From Lachnoclostridium sp. UBA5890 (GTDB lineage: Bacteria; Bacillota; Clostridia; Lachnospirales; Lachnospiraceae): a stretch of DNA of 50,741 nt. A program made the position numbers and the translations under genes. Under the pieces are notes generated by a model that was given only the letters and a program-made list of their open reading frames with translations, was not told where the DNA came from and searched no databases. The DNA is taken from positions 1 through 50,741 of the forward strand of contig DJEU01000021.1 of the NCBI GenBank assembly GCA_002431395.1, given 5' to 3'. Positions 44,029-50,741 of this stretch are shown piece by piece; positions within the stretch are counted from its first letter, which is position 1; the number at the start of each line of letters is the position of its first letter.

Positions 44029-44589
44029 CTAAGCGGTCTTAATCCCTCTCTGTAACAACTGCTTTTTCAAGCGCTCTCTGCCTCTCGCCAGCCTGCCTTC
44101 TACAGATTTTACAGAAATTGACAGTGTCTCTGCAATTTCCCGAATGCTGTTCTGCTCATAATAGCGATAGATAAATATCTCGCGGTCCGGGCTTTTCATG
44201 TCTTCAATGAGACCAAACAACATCTCATTTTCACTCTGCTGCACGACCGCTTCTTCGATATTTTCCGTCGAAGCCATCTCCGGAATTTCGTCAAAATCTT
44301 CCGTTGGCTTTTGCTTCGCCAGCGCTCTCTTCTTGTCGAGCGCCGTCTTGCGGGCAATCCCATACAAGTATATCTTCAAACCTTTTCCATTTTTGATCAA
44401 TACCTTGTCCCGGGACTTCCACAATCCGACGAACGCATCCGATATCGCTTCCTCCACATCCTGGATTGGATATCCGGCAAGTATGGACTTGCAGATACTT
44501 TTGACAGCGCCCCCGTATTGCTCTATCGCAATTTCAATCCCTTGTGCGGCATCTACTTTTATTAGTTGTAATAATTGTTCTTCCGGCAT
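44029..44589 (-). CDS. RNA polymerase sigma-70 factor, ECF type
   Basis: A 186-residue alternative sigma factor. Region 2 is recognisable (VEEAISDAFVGLWKSRDKV, with YGIARKTALDKKR for promoter melting) and region 4 is PDREIFIYRYYEQNSIREIAETLSISVKSVEGRLARGR, with its helix-turn-helix. There is no region 3, as expected for ECF factors. AAAGGAGG stands before the ATG. It is paired with the downstream DUF4179 protein and lies just upstream of the secreted-protein operon, which may be its target. A TATAAT at 44645-44650 on the minus strand could be its own -10 but no convincing -35 was found. Confidence 0.92.
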   Translation of the reverse strand: MPEEQLLQLIKVDAAQGIEIAIEQYGGAVKSICKSILAGYPIQDVEEAISDAFVGLWKSRDKVLIKNGKGLKIYLYGIARKTALDKKRALAKQKPTEDFDEIPEMASTENIEEAVVQQSENEMLFGLIEDMKSPDREIFIYRYYEQNSIREIAETLSISVKSVEGRLARGRERLKKQLLQRGIKTA

Positions 44590-44738
44590 CTTGCACGCCT
44601 CCTTTATCTTCTTTCTGAAAGACCTTTCACTTACCTATTCGTATATTATATCGAAAAACCCTCGGGTTGGGGAAATTTTTTTGTCTGGAGGCTTTTGTTC
44701 TTTGGGATTGGCTTGGTGGACGCTCCGCACACGCCACA

Positions 44739-44768
44739 GACTTGCTTTTCTTTTTTGGCGGGTGCTGG
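44739..44768 (+). repeat. Single copy resembling the left-edge tandem repeat
   Basis: GACTTGCTTTTC followed by GGCGGGTGCTGG closely matches the repeat unit at 261-290 (GACTTGCTTTTCC...GCGGTGCTGG). The rest of the 453-bp gap 44590-45042 holds the hairpin pair and the terminator listed separately, and no gene. Confidence 0.55.
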
Positions 44769-44777
44769 CGGTCCTCC

Positions 44778-44869
44778 GGTCATGCTTTTTCCGCAAATCT
44801 CCCTTCCGGCATGACCCATCTCGCCTTCCTGGTCATGCCTACTCCCCAAATCCCCCTTCCGGCATGACC
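44778..44869. repeat. Two 53-bp tandem units, each with an 8-bp inverted repeat
   Basis: GGTCATGC at 44778-44785 pairs with GCATGACC at 44809-44816; GGTCATGC at 44831-44838 pairs with GCATGACC at 44862-44869. The units also share CCTTCCGGCATGACCCA and the CAAATC...CC loop sequence. They can form two successive stem-loops. Confidence 0.8.
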
Positions 44870-44935
44870 CACCTCCCAAAACACCCCCTCTGCACACACA
44901 TATCTCGCATAAATGCTCCCCCTTCCCGACATAAC

Positions 44936-44973
44936 TGAAAAAACCGAGCCCGGCGCTCCGCGCCGGACTCGGT
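44936..44973 (-). terminator. Intrinsic terminator after the aminotransferase gene
   Basis: Minus strand ACCGAG plus CCGGCGC (44960-44973) pairs with GCGCCGG plus CTCGGT (44943-44956) with one mismatch and a 3-nt loop, followed by TTTTTT. It lies 70 bp beyond the aminotransferase stop. Confidence 0.92.
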
Positions 44974-45042
44974 CCCAAGCTTCCCAGACTCCCCTAACTC
45001 CCCATTTTTTCCAAACTCCCCGATCCCCATATCCTTATCTTC

Positions 45043-46326
45043 TCAACCCGCTTCCACCTCGCAGATTGCTTTTTCCAAAATTTGTAAGCCTTCGTCAATT
45101 TCCTCTTTCTTGACATTCAGCGGGGTTGCAAACCGCATGCCGTTTCCGTAAACTCCGCAGTTCAGAGTGAGCATGTGGCGTTTCAGGCAGCCAGCCTTGA
45201 CGGCGGTCCAAAGATCCGGTGCCGGGCTTCCGTCCTCGTGGGAAAATTCAATCGCAACCATCAGTCCTAGGCCGCGGACATCCGAGATACAGCTGTGGCG
45301 GCTCTGCATTTCACGAAGTTTCTCTTTCAGATAAGCGCCCATTTCGTTTACATTTTTAAGGAGACTTCCGTCCTCGAAAGCATCCAGCACCGCATTGCCG
45401 GCGGCGGCTGCACATGGGTTTCCGCCAAACGTCGTTCCGTGGGTACCGATCGGCCATTTGTCCATGATTTCCGGAGTCGAGATGACCGCGCTCATCGGGA
45501 GACCGCCAGCGATGGCTTTTCCTACTGTCATAATGTCCGGCACAACATCAAAATGCTCGCTCGCCCACATTTTTCCGGTTCTTCCATAACCACACTGGAT
45601 TTCGTCGAAGATGAGGAGAATGCCATGCTCGTCACAGATTTTGCGGACTTCCTGCACAAATTTTTTGCTCGGAACGACGTAGCCGCCTTCGCCCATAACG
45701 GGTTCCATATAAATACACGCCACGTCTTCCGGATCTACGACGTAACGTAACAGTTTTTTCAATTCAAATAAAGCGTAATCGGTTCGTTCCTCCTCGTCAA
45801 GTCCCGGCGGGCAGAGATCCTTTCCGGGATATGGGGCAAAATACACATTTCCCATGAGTGGATTGTAATGCCTGCGGTATTTGGAATTGGAGCCGGTGAT
45901 CGCGGTCGCTCCGACCGTTCGTCCATGGAAGGAACCCATAAACGCAATCACTGCACTTCTCGCGCTGTAAGACATTGCCAGTTTGAGGGCGCTGTCCGTC
46001 GCCTCGGCACCGCCATTGCTGAAAAAGATCGAGCTCAATTTTCCCGGTGCCTTCTCAGAGAGCCGCTTTGCCAGCATCAATGTCGACTCGTAGTTTACAA
46101 GGTTAAACGACGCATTCACAAGATTTCCCGCCTGCTCCTGAATGGCCTTCACGACAGTTGGGTAATTGTGCCCCAATGCATTGACGGCGATTCCCTGAAC
46201 AAAGTCAAGGTAGCGGTCGCCATTGACATCGGTGAGATAGCACCCGGAAGCACTTTTTGCCACCAAATTCGTCTGCTTATAAAAAACGGGACTCAAATAC
46301 TGTTTGTAATCTTCAAATTTAATCAT
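45043..46326 (-). CDS. Class III PLP-dependent aminotransferase (4-aminobutyrate transaminase-like)
   Basis: A 427-residue transaminase of fold type I. PLP contacts are GGAEATDSALKLA, SFHGRTVGA and IFDEIQCGYGRTG; the Schiff-base lysine is K270 in TVGKAIAGGLP. Omega-amino substrates such as GABA or 5-aminovalerate are typical of close relatives; acetylornithine is less likely because no arginine genes are near. It follows an iron alcohol dehydrogenase by 28 bp, an arrangement that would turn an omega-amino acid into a semialdehyde and then a hydroxy acid. Such pairs support GABA or 5-aminovalerate fermentation in clostridia. The exact substrate is inferred only. Confidence 0.88.
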   Translation of the reverse strand: MIKFEDYKQYLSPVFYKQTNLVAKSASGCYLTDVNGDRYLDFVQGIAVNALGHNYPTVVKAIQEQAGNLVNASFNLVNYESTLMLAKRLSEKAPGKLSSIFFSNGGAEATDSALKLAMSYSARSAVIAFMGSFHGRTVGATAITGSNSKYRRHYNPLMGNVYFAPYPGKDLCPPGLDEEERTDYALFELKKLLRYVVDPEDVACIYMEPVMGEGGYVVPSKKFVQEVRKICDEHGILLIFDEIQCGYGRTGKMWASEHFDVVPDIMTVGKAIAGGLPMSAVISTPEIMDKWPIGTHGTTFGGNPCAAAAGNAVLDAFEDGSLLKNVNEMGAYLKEKLREMQSRHSCISDVRGLGLMVAIEFSHEDGSPAPDLWTAVKAGCLKRHMLTLNCGVYGNGMRFATPLNVKKEEIDEGLQILEKAICEVEAG

Positions 46327-46354
46327 AATAAAACCTCCATTCTAGTGTAACTGA

Positions 46355-47515
46355 CTATTCATATGCTTTTTCCAAAATTTCTTCGACATCCTGCTCCGTA
46401 ATCTTCACCGGGTTGACCGCAAGAAGGCGGTATTCCATCGTTCCCTTGATAATCGCCGGGAACATTTCTTTCGTCACGCCAACCTCCGTCAATTTACTCG
46501 GGATCCTCAGATCCGCAGCAAGTTTTTGCACCGCGCTAATGGCACAATGTGCCGCCTCCCATTTGCTGAGGCCCGCGACATTTTCCCCAAGCAGTTCTGC
46601 AATCTTTCCAAACTTTTCCAGATTTCCCGGAATATTTTTCTTGATCACATACGGAAGCATCATGGAATTGGCGGTTCCATGCGCGACGTGTGCCACGCCT
46701 CCCATTGCCTGCGAGATTCCATGCACCGCGCCCAGACCGCCGTTGACAAAAGCAGTTCCGGCAAGTGTGCTCGCGACTGCCATTTTTTCGCGCGCCTCCA
46801 GATTCATCGGATCGTGTACCGCCGTTCGGATATTTTCCCCGATCAGGCGAATCGCCATTTCGCCGTAGGCATCACTGAACGGATTCGCATTGAGCGAAAC
46901 ATAGGACTCAATCGCATGCGTCAATGCGTCCATTCCCGTCGTCGCCGTGATAAACGCCGGCATATGTATTTGCTGCAGCGGATCAATAATGGCAAATTTT
47001 GGCATTAGGTATTCGTGTGAGACAGACAATTTAATGTCATTTTCTTCATCCGTTATGACGCTCGCCGCCGAAACCTCGCTGCCGGAACCCGCCGTCGTCG
47101 GCACAGCGATCAACGGAAGCGACGGATTTTCGACCGTTTTGCTTCCACCGAAAAGGTATTCTTTGACGGAGCCTTCATTGGTAACAAGCATGCACATGGC
47201 TTTCGCGGTGTCGATCACGCTTCCGCCGCCGACCGCGACGCACACATCACAGCCGCTGTCTTTCAGCACTTGCGCCGCCGCATCACAGACATCGATCGGA
47301 GGATCCGGCTGTGTGTCTGTGAAAAGCTGCACGGAATACCCTTTTTCTTCCAATGATGCAATGATCTTGGCAAATTCCTCAGTTTTGCCAACGTGTTTCC
47401 CGGTAACAATAAATGGCTTTTTTACGCCCATTTCCTCAAATATTTCATACAATTGAAATGATGTGCCTGCGCCAAATTTGACTTTGGTCGGGCTTTTAAA
47501 TAAGAAATCTTTCAT
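46355..47515 (-). CDS. Iron-containing alcohol dehydrogenase
   Basis: A 386-residue NAD(P)-dependent group III dehydrogenase. The nucleotide site shows VGGGSVIDTAKAM and the metal-binding part GMDALTHAIESYVS and HGTANSMMLPYV, with AHVAHG supplying a further His. It could reduce succinate semialdehyde or another semialdehyde made by the aminotransferase encoded next. The leader has a strong promoter (47603-47631) followed at once by a long hairpin, with GGAAAGGAGA before the ATG. Confidence 0.92.
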   Translation of the reverse strand: MKDFLFKSPTKVKFGAGTSFQLYEIFEEMGVKKPFIVTGKHVGKTEEFAKIIASLEEKGYSVQLFTDTQPDPPIDVCDAAAQVLKDSGCDVCVAVGGGSVIDTAKAMCMLVTNEGSVKEYLFGGSKTVENPSLPLIAVPTTAGSGSEVSAASVITDEENDIKLSVSHEYLMPKFAIIDPLQQIHMPAFITATTGMDALTHAIESYVSLNANPFSDAYGEMAIRLIGENIRTAVHDPMNLEAREKMAVASTLAGTAFVNGGLGAVHGISQAMGGVAHVAHGTANSMMLPYVIKKNIPGNLEKFGKIAELLGENVAGLSKWEAAHCAISAVQKLAADLRIPSKLTEVGVTKEMFPAIIKGTMEYRLLAVNPVKITEQDVEEILEKAYE

Positions 47516-47542
47516 GCCAGTCTCCTTTCCTTATACAACACA

Positions 47543-47578
47543 ACGAGGCACAAAAGGAATTTTCCTTTCATGCCTCGT
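47543..47578 (-). promoter_or_regulatory. Long leader hairpin upstream of the alcohol dehydrogenase gene
   Basis: ACGAGGCA (47571-47578 on the minus strand) pairs with TGCCTCGT (47543-47550), and AAAGGAA pairs with TTCCTTT inside, giving about 15 pairs with a 2-nt loop. What follows (TGTGTTGT) is only moderately U-rich. It lies downstream of the promoter and 64 bp after the kinase stop, so it could be a terminator of the kinase gene, an attenuator or a protective 5' stem. Confidence 0.75.
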
Positions 47579-47602
47579 CGCATTTCTTACTTATTTGCGC
47601 TT

Positions 47603-47631
47603 ATCTTATCATCTTTCTTCGATTCTGTCAA
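47603..47631 (-). promoter_or_regulatory. Promoter for the alcohol dehydrogenase-aminotransferase unit
   Basis: Minus strand: perfect TTGACA (47626-47631), 17-nt spacer, TAAGAT (47603-47608) with extended -10 TGA. It lies immediately after the end of the kinase gene. Confidence 0.85.
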
Positions 47632-47641
47632 TAGGTGGTTG

Positions 47642-49540
47642 TCAAATATATCGCGAAAGCACCTGATAAATGAGTGCCGGGTCGATTGGCTTCGGAAGAT
47701 GGCAGTTCATGCCCGCCTCCAACGTCTCATTCTTTTCTTTGTCGAATGCATTGGCTGTCATTGCAATGATTGGCACTTCGGAAGCATCGCTCCGCTCCAT
47801 CGCGCGAATCCGCTTTGTCGCCTCCAGTCCGTCCATGACCGGCATATGAACATCCATCAAAATAATATCGTAAAATCCCTTCTTGGAATTTCCAAATTTT
47901 TCCACCGCCTCCAGTCCGTCTGAAGCGACATCCACGACACAGAGGAACTGCTCCAATACCGTCTTCGCCACAAATACATTCAATTCATTGTCCTCTACCA
48001 ACAGGATGCGGGCACCTTTCAATTTTTCTTCATCATACGCCACTTCCTTCTCCTTTGCTTCTGCCTTCGCTGGTTTTACGTACAGTTCAATCTTAAATTC
48101 CGTTCCTTTTCCGAGCTGGCTCCGCACCTCGATCGTGCCGCCCATTGCATCCACAAGACTTTTCACGATCGGCAGTCCCAGACCGGTTCCTTTTACACCG
48201 TCTCCCAGCTTTGACCGTTCCTGCAAAAATGGATCGTACAGATGCTTTTGATATTCCTCACTCATACCGATTCCATTGTCGCGAACATAATACCGTACTC
48301 CAATTTTTCCATCCACATTCTTTTCTTCTGGCGCAATCAGTTCCGATATAAATTCAATTGTTCCACCGGATGGCGTAAATTTTGCTGCATTAGAAAGCAG
48401 ATTAAAAAAGATCTGATTAAATCGCAAATGGTCCACCAAAATGCATTCCATTCCGCAGTTCATTTTAAAAACAAAATGTATGTTTTTCTCATCCATCAAA
48501 GGTCGGATTACCGTCTGAATCGACTCGGAAAATTCTTCTTTGGTAAAAGGACTTTCGTTCAAAACCATTTCTCCATTTTCAATTTTACTCATGTCCAAAA
48601 TGTCGTTGATAAGCCCGAGCAAAAATTTACTGGAAGTGTCAATTTTATTTAGATAATCTTTGATAATCTGCATATTTTCTTCTTTTTTTGCTAAATGGGT
48701 CAGCCCAATGATTGCGTTCATCGGCGTGCGGATGTCATGACTCATTCTGGACAAAAATTCGGACTTCGTCTGCGCCGCCAATTCAGCTTTCTTAGCCACA
48801 ATGACCAATTCGTCATTTTTTGCATGGATTTCCCGGTACAACTCTCTCCGCTGCGCATCTTCCACTGCGATATCGCACCAGATGTAAATCACCGCATAAC
48901 TCGCGTTTATGATGAGCCAGCCCGGGTGCGCCAGCTGAATCCAAATAAAAATCGCCGTTATTACAAAAAAGGAAAGAAGCAAAATAGCATTGAACCGCGG
49001 TTTGATCTTTTTCCAATTGAAACATACAAGCAGGAAACCAATGGCTGAATACAGCATAATAGATCCGACACCAACCGGCATAAATAAAATGCCTCGTTCG
49101 TATACAATATTTTCGGAAAGTTTGAAAAACAGACCGGTAAATGGATTGCTGAGTGCTATAAGTGTATATACTCCATAGGGGATCATCATAAAGGCAATTC
49201 CTTTGAGAAGCCGCGGCAAAGAATAATCGCGGTGAATCAGAACATACGCATATCCCACCCATACTGCCGCCAAAAGAGGCATGCTAATGACATATATTGT
49301 CATGGAAATCTGGTAGACCCACCAATTTGTCACATCGTTCATTGCCGTCGAAGAAACAATGTCAATCACATCGCTGATGATACTAAAAACGAGCACAAAA
49401 TAAAAAGAATCGCTTTGCAGATTTTGCGGCACATTATCATTTTTCTGCCGCTGTTTTCGCTCTCTCCGCAAACCGAATTCCTTGATAAACATAATTAAAA
49501 AAACTGCTAACGCAAACAAATCTGTCTCTATATGCCACAT
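47642..49540 (-). CDS. Hybrid sensor histidine kinase/response regulator
   Basis: A 632-residue membrane kinase with its own receiver. Six or so hydrophobic segments fill residues 1-225 with no large outer loop, so the sensor is within the membrane. A coiled stretch leads to the phosphoacceptor His in SRMSHDIRTPMNAIIG, then the N box NLLSNAAKFTPSG, G1 VRDNGIGM and G2 GTGLGLPIVK. The C-terminal receiver has the acidic start VEDNE, the phospho-Asp in ILMDVHMPVMDG, T in AMTAN and Lys in HLPKPID. There is no Hpt or output domain and no cognate regulator next to it. Of three close ATGs, the one at 49540 is 8 nt from GGAGG. Confidence 0.92.
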   Translation of the reverse strand: MWHIETDLFALAVFLIMFIKEFGLRRERKQRQKNDNVPQNLQSDSFYFVLVFSIISDVIDIVSSTAMNDVTNWWVYQISMTIYVISMPLLAAVWVGYAYVLIHRDYSLPRLLKGIAFMMIPYGVYTLIALSNPFTGLFFKLSENIVYERGILFMPVGVGSIMLYSAIGFLLVCFNWKKIKPRFNAILLLSFFVITAIFIWIQLAHPGWLIINASYAVIYIWCDIAVEDAQRRELYREIHAKNDELVIVAKKAELAAQTKSEFLSRMSHDIRTPMNAIIGLTHLAKKEENMQIIKDYLNKIDTSSKFLLGLINDILDMSKIENGEMVLNESPFTKEEFSESIQTVIRPLMDEKNIHFVFKMNCGMECILVDHLRFNQIFFNLLSNAAKFTPSGGTIEFISELIAPEEKNVDGKIGVRYYVRDNGIGMSEEYQKHLYDPFLQERSKLGDGVKGTGLGLPIVKSLVDAMGGTIEVRSQLGKGTEFKIELYVKPAKAEAKEKEVAYDEEKLKGARILLVEDNELNVFVAKTVLEQFLCVVDVASDGLEAVEKFGNSKKGFYDIILMDVHMPVMDGLEATKRIRAMERSDASEVPIIAMTANAFDKEKNETLEAGMNCHLPKPIDPALIYQVLSRYI

Positions 49541-49645
49541 TTTCATTTCCTCCATGCTTTCTCTTCTGCAACCGTTTCCCTTTTGGGAAGTTTCTTAAAT
49601 ACCGTGACCACGACACATTTGTTCCGCCGCACTGAATTCTTCCAT

Positions 49646-49674
49646 ATTTTAGCATATTGGCGTGGAATTGTCAA
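49646..49674 (-). promoter_or_regulatory. Promoter for the histidine kinase gene
   Basis: Minus strand: perfect TTGACA (49669-49674), 17-nt spacer, TAAAAT (49646-49651) with extended -10 TGC. The leader of about 100 nt holds a small TTCCC-AAAA-GGGAA stem. Confidence 0.85.
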
Positions 49675-49702
49675 ATGATTTGAATTGAATACCACACTTT
49701 TT

Positions 49703-49945
49703 TCAAAACCCTGTCACATTATTCTGATGATTATAATTTTTCATCTTCACCTGCCATTTATTTCCTTCATGTTCATAATAGCGATACGTTTTTTCATTAA
49801 TTTTCCCGCTCTCCTTCAGTTCCGCCATGCGTTTCCAAAACCTCTCGTAATCTGCCTTTGCCGCATCTTTATAATTGTTAGAACTGTTCATTTGTACGGA
49901 AGTCAGTAGCTGCTCCAATTCCGCGATTCTCTTTCTTCCAAACAT
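49703..49945 (-). CDS. Small conserved-looking hypothetical protein
   Basis: An 80-residue hydrophilic, helix-prone protein (MFGRKRIAELEQLLTS, KADYERFWKRMAELKESG) with no signal peptide or membrane segment. It is not recognised. Its ATG comes right after the stop of the acetyltransferase gene, with AAAGGAGA inside that gene's end, so it is likely to be translated and coupled. Its role is unknown. Confidence 0.65.
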   Translation of the reverse strand: MFGRKRIAELEQLLTSVQMNSSNNYKDAAKADYERFWKRMAELKESGKINEKTYRYYEHEGNKWQVKMKNYNHQNNVTGF

Positions 49946-50512
49946 TTACATTTCTCCTTTCCATGTCACTTTCGGCTGCGCGCCATGCTCCCCGATGTGC
50001 TTCTCCATCCAAGCCATATTGTACCAGCGTCCAAACTTAAATCCGCATTTGTAAAATTCACCCACCATACGAAATCCCAAATGCTCATGAAAATGTACGC
50101 TGTTTCGTGTCAGATATTCATCCTGGGTCTCCGGCACTCCGATACACGCTTCCATATTTTGGATGCCCATTTCGCGCAGTTCTTTCTCCAGTGCCGCATA
50201 CAACATGCCGCCAATCCCGCTTCGCCGCAGTCCCTGTTTCACATAAATCGACGTTTCTACCGCAAAATCATATGCGGCACGTTCCTTAAAGGCACCGGCA
50301 TACGCATATCCCGCCACTTTGCCATCACAGATTGCCACGAGATACGGATATTTCTTCTTTGTCTTCTCGATCCGCGCGCGAAATTCTGCGGCACTTGGCA
50401 CCTCGTATTCAAATGTGATCGCCGTCTCCTTCACATAAGGAGTGTAAATGGCAAGCAGTGCTGCGGCATCGTCCGGTACCGCCTCTCTGATCTGTATATT
50501 GTGTTCTGACAT
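49946..50512 (-). CDS. GNAT-family N-acetyltransferase (phosphinothricin acetyltransferase-like)
   Basis: A 188-residue acetyl-CoA-dependent acetyltransferase. The N-terminal IREAVPDDAAALLAIYTPYV and EYEVPS resemble the Pat/Bar and MnaT group that acetylates phosphinothricin, methionine sulfone or similar amino acids. The CoA-binding motif is QGLRRSGIGGMLY, and HFHEHLGFRMVGEFYKCGFKFGRWYNM is the typical C-terminal end. The second of two adjacent ATGs (50512) is 7 nt from GAGG and is preferred. The true substrate is unknown. Confidence 0.88.
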   Translation of the reverse strand: MSEHNIQIREAVPDDAAALLAIYTPYVKETAITFEYEVPSAAEFRARIEKTKKKYPYLVAICDGKVAGYAYAGAFKERAAYDFAVETSIYVKQGLRRSGIGGMLYAALEKELREMGIQNMEACIGVPETQDEYLTRNSVHFHEHLGFRMVGEFYKCGFKFGRWYNMAWMEKHIGEHGAQPKVTWKGEM

Positions 50513-50538
50513 CATATCGCCTCGTTCTTTTTTTAATA

Positions 50539-50568
50539 AGTATAGCACAAAGGGAGAGAAATGGGCAA
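50539..50568 (-). promoter_or_regulatory. Putative promoter for the acetyltransferase gene
   Basis: Minus strand: TTGCCC (50563-50568), 18-nt spacer, TATACT (50539-50544) with extended -10 TGC. Confidence 0.65.
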
Positions 50569-50674
50569 TAGTTCATGCACGACTTGTTCTTGTGTGGGCA
50601 CAGCTGCCAGCTTTGTTGCCGCTGGTAAACAACTCTATTGCCGGCGCGGCTTGGGCGCCTTGTACCTCTGAAAC

Positions 50675-50701
50675 TATCTGCTTTTCCTCTTTCCACGGTG
50701 C
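50675..50701 (+). repeat. Partial copy of the dispersed repeat near the right edge
   Basis: TGCTTTTCC followed by a C/T-rich stretch and CACGGTGCC is similar to the left-edge unit (TGCTTTTCCTTCTTCCGCGGTGCT). ACCTCTGAAA also occurs twice in the last 80 bases. No gene is recognised from 50570 to the edge. Confidence 0.4.
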
Positions 50702-50741
50702 CAGACTGGGGCTTGGGACTGCTCGGCACCTCTGAAATCAC

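Noticed and set aside
49541..49640. c-di-GMP riboswitch in the kinase leader
   Set aside because: A TTCCC-AAAA-GGGAA stem and a purine-rich tail are seen, but the conserved core of the class is absent.

Overview
The window reads like the chromosome of a strictly anaerobic, low-to-mid GC Gram-positive gut bacterium, most likely a Lachnospiraceae-type clostridium. The reasons are strong AGGAGG-type ribosome binding sites, consensus TTGACA/TATAAT promoters, a glycyl radical enzyme with its activase, a FeoA-FeoB fusion, cytosolic S8 peptidase, Na/Pi-PhoU transporter, and large secreted Thr/Pro-linker proteins with BspA-like leucine-rich ends. The family assignment is inference; no rRNA or tRNA gene was seen.

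Layout. 1-670: tandem repeats and a 130-nt palindrome with no credible gene. 671-5014 (minus): Na/Pi symporter, CorA, S8 peptidase. 5127-10856 (minus): an amino-acid ABC importer interleaved with two HAL-family proteins, one canonical HutH and one lacking the MIO triad. 10990-17829 (minus): two GntR-type regulators, an EamA permease, an SDR, a glycyl radical enzyme and its activase, tightly packed. 18064-27822 (plus): a histidine-utilisation operon (M20 amidohydrolase, HutF-like deiminase, HutI, HutD, HutU, acetolactate-synthase-like ThDP enzyme, second MIO-less HAL paralog) ending at a strong terminator. 27887-30868 (minus): ThrH and FeoB. 31029-42361 (minus): three tandem paralogous secreted proteins and a GT8 glycosyltransferase. 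42539-44589 (minus): a sigma-70/DUF4179 pair. 44590-45042: repeat-bearing intergenic region. 45043-50512 (minus): class III aminotransferase, iron alcohol dehydrogenase, hybrid histidine kinase, a small protein and a GNAT acetyltransferase.

How it fits together. The importer would bring in histidine. HutH makes urocanate, HutU imidazolonepropionate and HutI formiminoglutamate. No HutG or FtcD is present; instead a HutF-like deiminase and an M20 amidohydrolase stand at the head of the operon and could finish the route through N-formylglutamate to glutamate plus formate. The whole region is arranged around one divergent promoter between the two arms, with an inverted repeat between back-to-back -35 boxes, and a 14-bp motif (TGGTATATATGAAT) recurs near three hut promoters.

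The most unusual observation is that two of the three HAL-family proteins have exactly lost the Ala-Ser-Gly that forms the MIO electrophile while retaining nearly all other HAL active-site residues. They flank the locus, one with the transporter and one at the end of the hut operon. Their function cannot be read from sequence.
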